64,000 bases of DNA from Bimuria novae-zelandiae CBS 107.79 (lineage: Eukaryota; Ascomycota; Dothideomycetes; Pleosporales; Didymosphaeriaceae). The stretch lies in the NCBI GenBank assembly GCA_010015655.1, contig ML976740.1, positions 184,725-248,724 of the forward strand, in the 5' to 3' direction. Positions 27,343-37,487 of this stretch are shown here, in pieces. How positions within the stretch are numbered: position 1 is the first letter of the stretch; every line of letters starts with the position of its first letter. The notes beneath the pieces are model-generated. The model did no database searches. It saw only the letters and a list, made by a program, of their open reading frames with translations, and was not told where the DNA came from. The position numbers and the translations under genes were made by a program.

Positions 27343-28374
27343 TTAATCCATCCAAGAGTACCCAGCATACGAGCCAGCCGGCGGCGCGACGTTAGCCGCG
27401 TACTCGCCCTCGTAGTTGCCAGGCGGCGAGTAGTTGCACACCGTGTACAAGCTCAATTCCGACGGCTGGCCATCAATTGTCATCTTGCTACCGCAGTTAA
27501 TCGTCACGCATCCCACGTGCGTGGTATTCTTCCACAGAACCTGCGTGAGGTGGCCCCATTCGTGGAACGTCGCCATGTTCGGCGCGGCACCGAACGCGCC
27601 GTAGACGTCGGCCTCGCTCTTGTACCAAGACTCCGTGATGCCAGCGGTGGCGTTGTACGCGTCGCCGGAGACGGTGAAAAGGTTCTGGCCCTGCCCGTCG
27701 ACCGTGTGGTGCTCGAAGTCGCAGAAGGCGGCGGCGTTGCTGGCCGCCGCGGCGCAGTCGTCGCTCCATTCGAGGTTCGAGGCGCCGTGGTTGGCACGGG
27801 CACGGTTGTGGTGCCAGAGCATAGCGTTTTGGTAGTCGGCGCCTTCGTGGAGGTCGGCTTGGGCCTCACCAGTGATGTGGTCTACGCCATAGACAGGGGC
27901 CGATGAGGGCTTAGGAGCCGGGGCAGGGGAGGAGGTGCTGGGCTTAGGGGCGGGCACATAGACAGAAGAAGTGCTGGGCGCCGGCGGAGGCACGTAGACA
28001 GCAGAGCTAGTGCTGGGCGCCGGAGCAGGCACATAAACGGGAGAGCTGCTGCTAGGCTTGGGAGCAGGCTTTGAAGAGCTGGGCGCCGGAGCAGCGCTGT
28101 ACCCAGGGGCCGAAGGGAAAGAGGGCTTCGGCGGGATCTTGGAGCTGATGGGAGCAGGAGCAGGAGCCTTGGAGGTGGGGGTCTGATAAGCCGGAGGGGT
28201 GGCAATCTCCTCCTTGCTAACAGACGTCTCTGCAGGATATCCAGCAGTGACATAGACGGTCGTAGTCACGATTTCGAGGTCGATTTCGGTGACCATGACA
28301 CGCTTGTCGAGGGGCTTGGCAATGACGCCGAAGGCAAGAGCCGAAGCCAGGATGATAGAAGAGGTGGAACGCAT
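27343..28374 (-). CDS. Secreted CAP-superfamily (PR-1/SCP-like) protein
   Basis: A single-exon frame of 343 aa. It starts with a signal peptide (SIILASALAFGVIA, cleavage likely after aa 19) followed by PLDKR, a Kex2-type site. Residues ~50-160 are a Pro/Ser/Ala-rich linker with repeated YVPAPAPSTSS-like units, probably O-glycosylated. The CAP domain occupies about aa 181-325: LWHHNRARANHGASNLEWSD, the CAP1 signature HLTQVLWKNTTHVGC (aa 275-289) and the CAP2 signature YTVCNYSPPGNYEGEY (aa 310-325). Cavity His residues and the paired cysteines are present. Fungal members bind sterols or fatty acids and are exported, and some act during host contact. Which applies here cannot be told. The linker repeats could vary in number between strains. 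Confident on family, open on ligand. Confidence 0.93.
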   Translation of the reverse strand: MRSTSSIILASALAFGVIAKPLDKRVMVTEIDLEIVTTTVYVTAGYPAETSVSKEEIATPPAYQTPTSKAPAPAPISSKIPPKPSFPSAPGYSAAPAPSSSKPAPKPSSSSPVYVPAPAPSTSSAVYVPPPAPSTSSVYVPAPKPSTSSPAPAPKPSSAPVYGVDHITGEAQADLHEGADYQNAMLWHHNRARANHGASNLEWSDDCAAAASNAAAFCDFEHHTVDGQGQNLFTVSGDAYNATAGITESWYKSEADVYGAFGAAPNMATFHEWGHLTQVLWKNTTHVGCVTINCGSKMTIDGQPSELSLYTVCNYSPPGNYEGEYAANVAPPAGSYAGYSWMD

Positions 28375-30791
28375 CTTGAATGGATCACCGACTTGGTTGG
28401 GATTTGATTCGATGGATATGGACTATCACGGTCAGTCAATGTCTCATTCGAATAAAACACGCCGTAACCACTTCTTCGTGTTACAACAATACCAAAAGCT
28501 ATAATAAAAGACACAAAGGCGAGAGGAAGCTTACGCGGTGGAGTCCTGGAGGATACAATCGCACGCGACTGGGCGAATCGGCTGTCAAAGGAACGACTGG
28601 AGTTGGCACAAAGAAGTAAAGAGTGTGGGTTCCCGGTAGGCTTTGCTACACAGAGAGATGGATCGCTGATCAACAAATGAATGAAGAAGATCAAAGAGAT
28701 GGGGAGCAAACTACGGGGCCAGGAGCGTGGCTACCTATATGGGTCGTACGTGATTACGCGAATAAGTCACCCAGGGTGAAACGGAGGGCGGACAGGCGCG
28801 CGAGCCACACTCAATCTCGAGGATGCGCCGATGCCGTCGTGTAGCCTGGTTTGATTTTGGGCGTTGGCGATCCTCGGGCAATCTTATTGTGCAATTCGAG
28901 CGCCCGGCCGCCTTTTATCACGCTGCGACAAGGGATTCCGTGAATGAATGCAAGGCGCAACACTCAACCAATACCAACCTCACCGTTTGCTTCTACTACC
29001 AGCGATGCAAGTTCCAGGCTGAACAGCCCCATGAGCCAACGTCTTCGTAACCGCCACTCATCCAGTCTGGCAAGCTATTTTCGAAAACTACGAAATCCGT
29101 TCGTGTCGTTGCGTTTGATGAAGGGGAGTGCTAATTTTGCAGGGCGCCGCGCTGATTGGACGGCGTAGATGCGGGGATCGCCTCAGGGTCGCGGATGCCT
29201 CATGCGCAAGGCACCCTGGCGACGTGCGTTTCAACGACTTGATGAGAGAGCATCAGCCGAATCCCCCGCAGCGATCATGCTGATGCAGGCTACAGAAGTT
29301 CTAGGCTTAACCGTCATTTGGACACGAGCTTCGGAAGGCCACGCAGCAAGAGTGGTGTTTGTTTGTGTTTGAAAAAATGCGGTGCGACGTTTGACAGGCG
29401 TGAATATCCGCGGCGCTGGCTGTGGCTGTGCCCTCCTACTTCACACGCAAGACAGTACGCATTTCCGGCAGGACTTTTGTGGCGCAACCCTTCTCTCCTC
29501 ACGCCTCCTCAGCCCCACGGCAAGAGTGACGATTGAAAAATATTTTATTTGCTTATTACCGAGCCAACTCCACGTTGCGACTTCGCGCAAACATCTCACC
29601 CTATTCAAACGGGCCGTCTGAGAATGAAAAGTGCCGCTCGCGTCGAGTCAACATTCCTCCGAGTGGTGGATCTGCGGGGGGAGAAGGCGGCAGCTAAGAT
29701 AACGGCTCGGGAGATGAGATGAGCGGTCAATATTGGGGGTGGTCGGGATATTAGATCATCTTAACGAGAAGGCGTGAGGGATTTTGGCACTGGTGGACAC
29801 TGCGGGAAGACGAAATGATAATGATGTTGTCATTTGTTGCACGATATCTCGGCGGTTCTCTCAGCACGCGAACGTTGCCTGGATGTGGGCCTGTACGAAT
29901 GGATGGTCTGGGATAGGGTGTCTATAAAGACGGGTGGTTTAATTGTTGGTGAAAAATTGTAAGGATATGGGCGGGGAAACGGGAGCCTACCGGGAAACCC
30001 ATGGTTTCTAGGTCGCGTGCTAGATTCGTGTCACTGGATACGAAAATGCAGGAAGAGCGTGCAGAAGGAACATACTGCACGTACTGACCGTCTGTCAGAC
30101 CTTGTCTCCGGCGGCTGAAACCATGCTGGCGGCTGCGCTCCCACAATTCACTGCGCTGCCATCGCATGTACACACTGGCTTCGACCACCTTCATCTCTAG
30201 CATGGCCTTCTACGTCTACACACTTCGTGCTTTATTATTGGTAGACGACGATCGATCGCGCCACTCTAGCATCTAGACTTGCATCTCATACGTTATAGTA
30301 TGGGAAATGAGCCAGAAGCCACGAACGGAAAAGTCGGGACAGTCGGACCGTGTTTCAGGGTACGAATGAAGGGCAAGATAGGAGAGACGTATACGCCCCG
30401 TCCACGTCGATTCGTTGGGTCGCTGAAGGTGACGTCTCGCTCTGTTTGAGTGTGTGGTGGCGGAAGGTCGAACAACTACCACCCAGCACTGGGCGTGCTG
30501 GTCATTGTGAGTGGTAGGATGCTGTGGAGTTTGGTGATTCTTTGTTGGGGGGTGCAGGGGGGTTTGACAACGCCGTGGCTGTGTTCTGTCATGAGAATGG
30601 AAGCATGATGGGTGATGGCGTCTCTTTGTTCACTGATCTACACACTGCAGTGAACGGAATGATATTCGAATGGAGTGACAACCGAACGGCCTATTTAGGA
30701 GACATATCGAGCGGCTGGCTTTAATGACGCCTGTCGAAATCGCGATTGCCTAAGCTCCTCACTTAGGGCTCTTAATCGCACGAGGATTCAC
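28375..30791. other. Long intergenic region upstream of the CAP gene
   Basis: About 2.4 kb with ordinary base composition. It must include the CAP promoter (minus strand), with CCTATATGG near 28734-28742 as a weak TATA-like candidate. The many short open frames have no protein-like features. I see no RNA gene, transposon end or clear repeat. Confidence 0.45.
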
Positions 30792-32072
30792 TTAGAAGCC
30801 ATTCTTGCCCTCGACTACGTCGAATGCACCACCACCCTTCCCAAACATCAATCTCATATCTCCCACAATATCCTCGGGGTTCTCAAAGGCTGCAAAGTGC
30901 CCGCCACTCTTATGTTCAGACACAAACGCAAGGGTCCCAACGATTTCGCCCAACTCTTTGGCAGCTGCGCGAGCTCTTTGGGAAAATAACCTAAGCCCTA
31001 CAAGGTCATTCTCAGCTTGACTCTTGTGTGAAGGAAGTAGCAAGAGCTCAGCAGACTTACAAGCTTCACATCCGGAATCCACGTCTTGTACGTTTTCTCA
31101 GTATCATACTCCCCCTTCACCGCCTCATAATATATCCTCACGCTAGCAGCCGGCCCAGCTCGACTCCACCAATACACACTGATCTAATGGAGGACTTCAT
31201 CATCCGTCCACGAATGGCTATCCGTCCAGTCATGCAGCGTCTCATATATCCATGCGAGCAGCGCAACAGGGCTGTCATTCAGCGCGTACCCCACCGTCTG
31301 CGGCTTCGTGCTCTGCATCTTGTAGTACCCGAACCCGTTCGTCTGGAACCACTGCGTGCGCTCGAACCCTGCTTTTTCCTCGGCGCTGAACGTGCCAGTG
31401 AGGTACTTGAACCCGAGGGTGAGCAGTGCAAGAGGGTTTTTGTACGGTGGTTGGCAGGGGATCATGTTGATGTGCGAGGCTTTTAGGGAGGAGGGGTATA
31501 ACATGCCCATCGTACGCGTGATGAAAGTGCCCCAGTCGCCGCCTTGAGAGACGTACTGCGGATACCCCAGCTTCAACATGAGCTTGTGGCACGTTTCGGC
31601 GTACTGCTTCAGACCAAATCCTTTCGTCTTGACTACGCCTGAAAACCCGAAGTTCGGCAGCGATGGAGCGACAACGTGGAACGCTGGTCTGCCGTTCTTC
31701 TCGCTGTCTGCGAAGAGCGGGAGCAGCTTGGACACTTCGAGGAAGTGGCCTGGCCAGCCGTGCACGAAGAGCAAAGGGATCGCATTGGGATTCGAAGACC
31801 TCTGGTGCACGAAGTGGATGTCGATGGGGTCGAAGCCGTCGACTTGGATAGGCGTTGCGAAATTGGGCAGCTTGTTTATGGAGGCTTCGGCGCGGCGCCA
31901 GTCATAGTGTCTTCCAGTGCGAGACGAGGCGCTTGATGTCGGCGAGTGGCGCGCCGTAGTCCCAGCCCGCGTCGTCGAGCTCGTCGGGCAGGTTCGCGAG
32001 CGCTAATTTTTGTTGCAGCTGCTGGAGACGAGCTTCAGGGATCGATATTGTTAAGGGAAGGATGTCAGACAT
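30792..32072 (-). pseudogene. Epoxide hydrolase, broken by frameshifts and a nonsense codon
   Basis: Minus-strand remains of an alpha/beta-hydrolase of the microsomal epoxide hydrolase type. The N-terminal EHN domain starts at ATG 32072 (MSDILPLTISIPEARL). The oxyanion block [17 protein letters not shown], the nucleophile block GGDWGTF and the catalytic-His block SGGHFAAFENPEDI are all recognisable. Three lesions are visible. The reading frame shifts near 31907, before YDWRRAE, with TGA at 31902-31904 in the original frame. TAG at 31184-31186 replaces the Trp expected before [14 protein letters not shown]. The frame shifts again near 30932, between KSWAKSLGP and LAFVSEH. A normal 63-bp intron (30998-31060) remains. 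The homologous parts are otherwise well conserved, so loss is recent. A sequencing error could explain one frameshift but hardly all three lesions. Confidence 0.85.
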
Positions 32073-33169
32073 TGCGAAGTGTTTGATTTTGGTTGCATGT
32101 TGCTGGGGCGTGCTCCGAGGTGTATACGGAGGAACGCCTTAGTTAGCTGGCGACTAAACTACCTTAGGAGTAAGAGGAGGTCGCTGCGCTAGTCGTCTCC
32201 ACTCCGACCTCATCTTTCGTACTGTGGAGTCTTACATATTCATCACATATGTACCTTGTCCGCTGTTAAGATTTGTACATGTGAGTTCGCCTATCTGCTG
32301 CACGGCTCCCATCTTGCACTTACGATGCATTGTGGCGTAAGCCGCTGTCGTGCGAGAAACAGTCCTACTACACTACGCCATTCATGTACTCAAAATCCAT
32401 GATAGATAGCAAGCAGTCACGTCTGTGGTTGTGTTGCTAAAGACAGCGCCGGAAGCAGGTCCCTGATTGGCTGACCGCAGCTACCATCGGTATTTATATT
32501 GCTCAATCTATTGTTGTGCATGGTAGGGGTGTAATACTAGCATATAACAACCTCTTAATCTTTAAAATCAACGCACAACACTTCGACCAGCGATTTGGTT
32601 CCGACACCTCCATCAGAGTTCAAAGCGACATGTTCGCAACGGGCTTCCCACCCGCTGCAGACGAGCCGGCCACCGCAAGAACCACCTGCACCACCACCCT
32701 TTGGAACAGCAATAGCGCGACCAGAAAAATTATCGCAGCAGAAGAAGCGGACACGATGATCGTGGGGAGATGAGGCATTTTCTCGATTTGTCCAGAACGC
32801 ACATGAAGGAAAGTAATAGCGTAAAAGGCATCTCGAACTAACATTCCATACAGTCAAGGGGTACGAGCATGTCATTCCAGGATTTTCTGGGCGCGCATCC
32901 GTCGACTACAAGCGTCGGTGCAGTGAGGAACTTAAGGCGTCAGATGAAGTTGATGAGCTCATCGCGGTAGGGGCAAGCTTGGCCCTCTTAAGGAAGTTAT
33001 CTCTAGAGGAAGCCGATCTCCCAAAGGCATTCGCCTATTTCATGTGCTTCTTCTTCTATCGCATTGTGAACTACTGCAGTACCGGGGCGTCTCTTATGAA
33101 ACGATCGACAGCCTCATCTCTACAATCACCCTGCTTAGGGAGCATAATAAAACTGTTTGTCAATATCAA
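32073..33169. other. Intergenic region with a weak coding trace
   Basis: No recognised gene. On the plus strand at about 32854-33172 one frame reads with protein-like composition (HVIPGFSGRASVDYKRR... LSLEEADLPKAFAYFMC) just after a CTAAC...ACAG acceptor-like site. It could be the end of an unrecognised or dead gene. I cannot assign it. Confidence 0.35.
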
Positions 33170-34075
33170 TTAGTTCCATATATCATTAGGGGTTTCATAG
33201 CCCCCGGCCTTCCAAGCCGCACGGTATGCTTCTTCATTCACCCATCGAGGGTCTTCCTCAATCGTCACATAATCAATATCAAATTGTGCCTCGGCGAGGT
33301 CTGGCTGGTCCACCGAGTTATCGCCAACATCTGCAATACCATTGCTCAAGGATACGAAGCTAGAGACTGCCCCAGTCCAGCCCTCTTGAATGACTTTCTA
33401 GAGGTCTCTAGCCGCCTCGTCAACAATACCCTGACCTCCTTTGAGCGTACTGAGCACTTGTTGTACTTTAGCGTAGCTATTCGCTTTGGCGATAGGGTCA
33501 ACACCAGACACTATGAAATGTATGCATGTCGCCAGAGCAAAATGATCATCTAGAACTTGCTCAGAGAAGCCTTCGTCGTTGCAGTGCGTAATAGATCCAA
33601 AATCAAATAATTTCAGCTGATTGTGGCTGTCAATGCCCATGTTAAGTATTTTCAGATCTCCATGCGCATATCCGAGGTTCTCGAGCCATGCAACAGCGCT
33701 AACAAGCTGTTTAATTCATGTAAAGTGGGTTTTGCTTGTATAGAGACTCCAGGCTCGCTCTAGTGACCTGAAGCGCGGAAGAATAATACCGGAAAGAAGT
33801 TTGATTGGCAGCCTTTGTGCGAGGTTTGCGTGTGGGTATTTGGCAAGCACGGTATAGAATGTGCTTTCTCTCCTGAACAGGGCGAGGCTTCAGAGAGATA
33901 TGTATATTTGGTCATGTGTCTCGTCTGTAGGTGGCGATCTGGTGACCGGATATTGGAAGGGAACCTTAATCACAACCTGGTCCGAGAGTGCGAAGACGAT
34001 ACCCTACGACGGCCCAAGGCTCAGGCATGTCGATGGTGGGAGTTTGTAAGGTGTGAGCCAGGTATTATCAGGCAT
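33170..34075 (-). pseudogene. Protein-kinase-like gene with four nonsense codons
   Basis: From ATG 34075 to TAA 33170-33172 one frame of 302 codons runs without an indel but contains TAG 34004-34006, TGA 33890-33892, TGA 33716-33718 and TAG 33398-33400. Between the stops the protein kinase fold is plain. There is a beta-strand Lys in IVFALSDQVVIKVPF and a helix-C-like LFRRESTFYTVLAKYPHANL. The catalytic loop is YAHGDLKILNMGID and the metal-binding motif LFDFGS. The C-terminus continues to DIDYVTIEEDPRWVNEEAYRAAW. It resembles a family of short fungal kinase-like proteins. Each stop is one transition away from Trp, Gln or Arg, as expected from RIP-type mutation. The catalytic HGDLK..N and DFG are still intact, so inactivation is by nonsense only and recent. 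Confidence 0.8.
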
Positions 34076-34665
34076 CTGCAAACAGGACGGTTTATCAGCC
34101 CCGCGAAGTATGGGAAATCATGAACGCGTAGCAGCCGATTTAAAGTAGGATCACAGTGTCCCCTCGAGAGTCTCCTAGAGTCGTCTATTAGATGGAGTGC
34201 GCAGGAGAAACTCGAAGTAGTGAATGTAAGTGAAGACGGCCGATACGAGGGTATCTGTGGCAATGTGGACAGGGTTTGGTCAAAAGAAATCGTGGAGTCG
34301 CAGATATGTGGAGGAAGCAGGGGCGTAGCAGGCGTTTACGCTAACCGCTAACCGCCAAGCCAGCGTCGACATTTGCATTTCTTCCGTGCCTGACACATCT
34401 GACGTCGCCGTCTTGTATTAGGACATTAAGTGCTGAGATTTAAGATACTTATAAGTAAAATAGAATAATTCTTAATAATTTATAAAGAAGTCTTGATACC
34501 AGTTTAAGATCCCACCACCAAAAGGTTTTAGAGAGGGATAAGCTATTTATATCTTCGGCAAGGAAGCGACTAACTACGCAGGGAATAGTCCCAGGGGATT
34601 TTCCAGACCTGGCACTCTGAATCGAAGAGAAATCATCAAAGACACGAACCTCCACTAGGTTTACA
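34076..34665. other. Intergenic region upstream of the Zn2Cys6 gene
   Basis: 590 bp between the kinase-like pseudogene start and the Zn2Cys6 start, which are divergent. Part of it (about 34430-34520) is AT-rich. No gene recognised. Confidence 0.45.
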
Positions 34666-35658
34666 ATGGCAACGCTCCGGAAGTCATGCCGCCAATGTGC
34701 AGCATCTAAACGTCACTGTACCGTTCAGCTCCCTAGTTGCGCCCGTTGCGTGCAGAGGGGCCTCACCTGCGTCTACGATCTCCAACCCCTCAGCGGCATC
34801 GATACGCAGAACAAGTGCTCTGCTGGCCAACTCCTAACAGGGCCAGGCTTTGATACCATAGGCTACTGCGTTCTCAACCGCGCAGAAGTGTATAACAAAG
34901 TCTTTGGCGACAGTTTAGACCCTGCATTCTGCCCGCCTGGTCATAACGAAGCCCAAGAATTGATCGAACAGTGTTTCTTGCGCGTGCCTGAACTGTTTAC
35001 ATCTATACAACCAGCGGTATTTATTCATCCGAAGTTGCAGATCCGGAAGGGCGTATCGCATGTCGACTTGATCCAAGTCCCACTCGATGGAGTCATGCCC
35101 CACAGGGAACTCGAGATCTTGGCGGATATCGATATTGGAACAGTATCCTTGGAAGAGCATTTGACCGCACTGCAAGCCCTTTTAGTCTTCACTGCGCCTT
35201 TACTTGTTTCCGAACAGCCTATCAAACAAGAACGAGCCGAGCCATGGCTGAAGATAGCTGAAGTTTGGACGCAATACCTGCTCAGCATTGCCAGCGTAGA
35301 CGCCCTGAGCGGCAGGACACCTTGGCAACAATGGCTTTTTGCGGAAAGCATACGGCGCACAATCGTCATGGCGTACACCCTCATATGTTGCTTCAACGCC
35401 TGGAAGTACGGATACTGCTCCAACTGGTTGCTTCTGGAGTCGCTGCCTTTTGATACCCGACCCGGGCTCTGGATGGCCGAGACTCCGCAAGCCTGGATTG
35501 CTGCTGCTGGGGCTGGGACGGGTCAGCAGGTCGGCACCCAACTGACGTCTGTCCACGAGTTCAGTATCAAGATGAAGTCGATGGATTCAACCTTCTGTGG
35601 AGATGTTTTCTTGTCTATGATCGCAATGGCGCACAACGGTAGCGCCGCTCTACATTAA
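34666..35658 (+). CDS. Zn2Cys6 (GAL4-type) transcription factor, short
   Basis: A single-exon frame of 330 aa. The N-terminus holds a complete binuclear zinc cluster, Cys8-x2-Cys11-x6-Cys18-x6-Cys25-x2-Cys28-x6-Cys35, with the usual basic residues (SKRHC). It would bind DNA in the nucleus, typically at CGG half-sites. The rest (LEEHLTALQALLVFTAPLL..., TPWQQWLFAESIRRTIVMAYTLI, YCSNWLLLESLPFDTRPGLWMAETPQAWIAA) looks like the middle region of fungal regulators found beside metabolic or secondary-metabolite genes. The ESxRRT motif is common in them. At 330 aa it is shorter than most. It is flanked by pseudogenes on both sides yet has no stop codon, so it may still be used or may be next to decay. 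No target gene is evident. Confidence 0.8.
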   Translation: MATLRKSCRQCAASKRHCTVQLPSCARCVQRGLTCVYDLQPLSGIDTQNKCSAGQLLTGPGFDTIGYCVLNRAEVYNKVFGDSLDPAFCPPGHNEAQELIEQCFLRVPELFTSIQPAVFIHPKLQIRKGVSHVDLIQVPLDGVMPHRELEILADIDIGTVSLEEHLTALQALLVFTAPLLVSEQPIKQERAEPWLKIAEVWTQYLLSIASVDALSGRTPWQQWLFAESIRRTIVMAYTLICCFNAWKYGYCSNWLLLESLPFDTRPGLWMAETPQAWIAAAGAGTGQQVGTQLTSVHEFSIKMKSMDSTFCGDVFLSMIAMAHNGSAALH

Positions 35659-36767
35659 GGAACACACTCAACTGCACCAAGCAACCTAAAAATGTTAAAT
35701 TGTTGGCCCTCTTCTTGCATCGATTAGCTATCCAAACCCTTGGCGTAATGCCCGAGAAGCACGTGGGCCCGCAGCCCAATCTGCCGGGCCCTTGGTTTGT
35801 CGTCCCACGCAAAGCATCGAAAGCGGCCGATTTAGACATCATCTTGCCACGTTATCGCGCTATATACTTGAGGCCCATGTGCCTGCCTTCTATGTGCTTT
35901 GGATGCGTTCCTGACTCGGCTTTGCCAGCAAGACTCCAATCTCGACAAACAGGTACGTAGCCCTCACCACAGGCAGGTGCAGGATTCGACTTCGAGGACC
36001 ACCCTTTTCGCACGTCAGCAACAAGAACCCGGGGTCGGGATCGCACCTTGCAAAGAAATGTCGAACGTGCGGGGTTCCGGCCGTCCTTGAAGAGCCCCAC
36101 GTACTCTCCCACTAGGTCTGACAAAGTCAGACCTCCGTGCGTAGGACCGTGGCTCGCACGTCGATTCGTTTCGATCAGTGGTCTATGGAGCAACACTGGC
36201 CGAAATAGCAGAGCGAAGCGGATAGACCTCGTCGACCACAGGATAGCCGTCGCAGTCTGGCGAACGAAGGTAAAACTGCAAGTCAAGAAGTCCTGGCCGG
36301 ACTGACGACGCAGAGAAGACAAGGATGTGGTGCAGGTCATTGACCGTTAAAAAGAGTGGCACCATTGTGTGAGAAGCGGAAGGTCGAGCGTCGTCGAAGT
36401 TCTTATACGCCCTCGCGCTACCGCGCTACGCGAATTGGGACTAGTGCAAACGTTTCGCTCATTTTTTGCAAGTGAAGGTGAAGGTGAAGGGCAAAACGGA
36501 AAATGAGAAGTGGAATCCGACGTCAGATGCTTCTATAACTAGTTCATGATGTAGCATCTTGCTGGGTCTATTCTCAGAATTAAGAACCGGGAACAGGATG
36601 AAATGCACAGTACGATTTCCTGAGCCTGCCCCTCCGGTCGCGATGTTAGTCACTCTCACATTCACTACCACCGCCCTCCTTCCCTTCAATTTAGTTTTTA
36701 ATCTCAACTGGGCTAGTCTCGCTTAGCAGCTTCTGGTTTTACCAGTTTTACCGTCTTCTTGCCTGGA
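35659..36767. other. Intergenic region
   Basis: 1.1 kb with overlapping open frames on both strands (up to 162 codons) but no recognisable domain, and composition typical of shadow frames. Nothing firm can be called. Confidence 0.4.
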
Positions 36768-37189
36768 ATGCCCACACATGCCGCGAGTATGGCAGCTGTG
36801 GCAGCCATGGCCGCGATCATGGACGATTCGGACCTCCAAGCGGACCGCGAGAAGAAAACTTTCGATTTCGTCGCACTGCCAACGGAGCTTATGCTGCTTA
36901 TCTTGGAATTGGTATAGCCTCCGCAACAAATGAGGTCGTGGTCTTGAATCTTGCTAACAAGTTGCAGCTGCCCTGCTAGGATATCGCGAACCTCGCGGCA
37001 GTTAGCAAAGCGTTACACGCACGTATAACACCATACCTGTGGAAGTATGTGGACATCAATCTGGCAAGGCGTTTCTCGGAGTTCGAGACAATGCTCGAGC
37101 TTTTGCGCTATTATCGTTTCGGAAATACCTGCTCGACCCACAGAGCCAGCCAGTCATCGTCAATCCTTCCTTTTCTTGTATTTTCTTGA
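36768..37189 (+). pseudogene. F-box gene, 5' part, with nonsense codon
   Basis: Exon 1 (36768-36911, 48 codons) ends in FDFVALPTELMLLILEL, the first half of an F-box. A 56-bp intron (36912-36967) with a CTAAC-type branch site and TTGCAG acceptor follows. Exon 2 then reads LPC-stop-DIANLAAVSKALHARITPYLWKYVDI, the second half of the F-box. The stop TAG (36977-36979) stands where Gln or another residue is usual; CAG to TAG is a single C-to-T change. The frame then runs to 37189 and is lost. F-box proteins recruit substrates to SCF ubiquitin ligases through Skp1. The downstream parts of the same gene probably lie at 46821 and 63154, beyond the transposon block. Confidence 0.75.
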
Positions 37190-37397
37190 ACGCAAAAAAC
37201 TTAAATCTTCTAAAAAATTTAAGGGGGGTACTTATAACTCTATAGAAGCCCTTTATCTACTTTTAGTATATTATTATCCAAAGTTCCTTGTGTGGTGGAG
37301 AGAAAAGCGAAAAAAAGGAGACCAGAACAGAAAATACGCGCAGTCTGATGAGAAATACGCCTTAAGTGGGTCGAGCAGGTATTTCCAGAATCACCGA
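37190..37397. other. Short segment between F-box fragment and P1 element
   Basis: About 200 bp, locally AT-rich. It may be the degraded continuation of the F-box gene or a remnant of another insertion. It ends in the TA dinucleotide (37398-37399) that was the target for P1. Confidence 0.35.
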
Positions 37398-37487
37398 TAA
37401 CATGCCCGTGCGCGTGATGAGCCACTTCGCGTGATGGGCCACCCACGCCAAAACACTCAAACTTCACAACCTCATAACTCTACCATT

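Noticed and set aside
32620..32776. Short hydrophobic minus-strand peptide (MPHLPTIIVSASSAAIIFLV...)
   Set aside because: Only about 52 codons, with no homologue recognised and no supporting context.
35852..36340. 162-codon minus-strand open frame
   Set aside because: No recognisable domain, Arg/Ser/Thr-rich shadow-like composition, and overlapping frames of similar quality. Not called as a gene.
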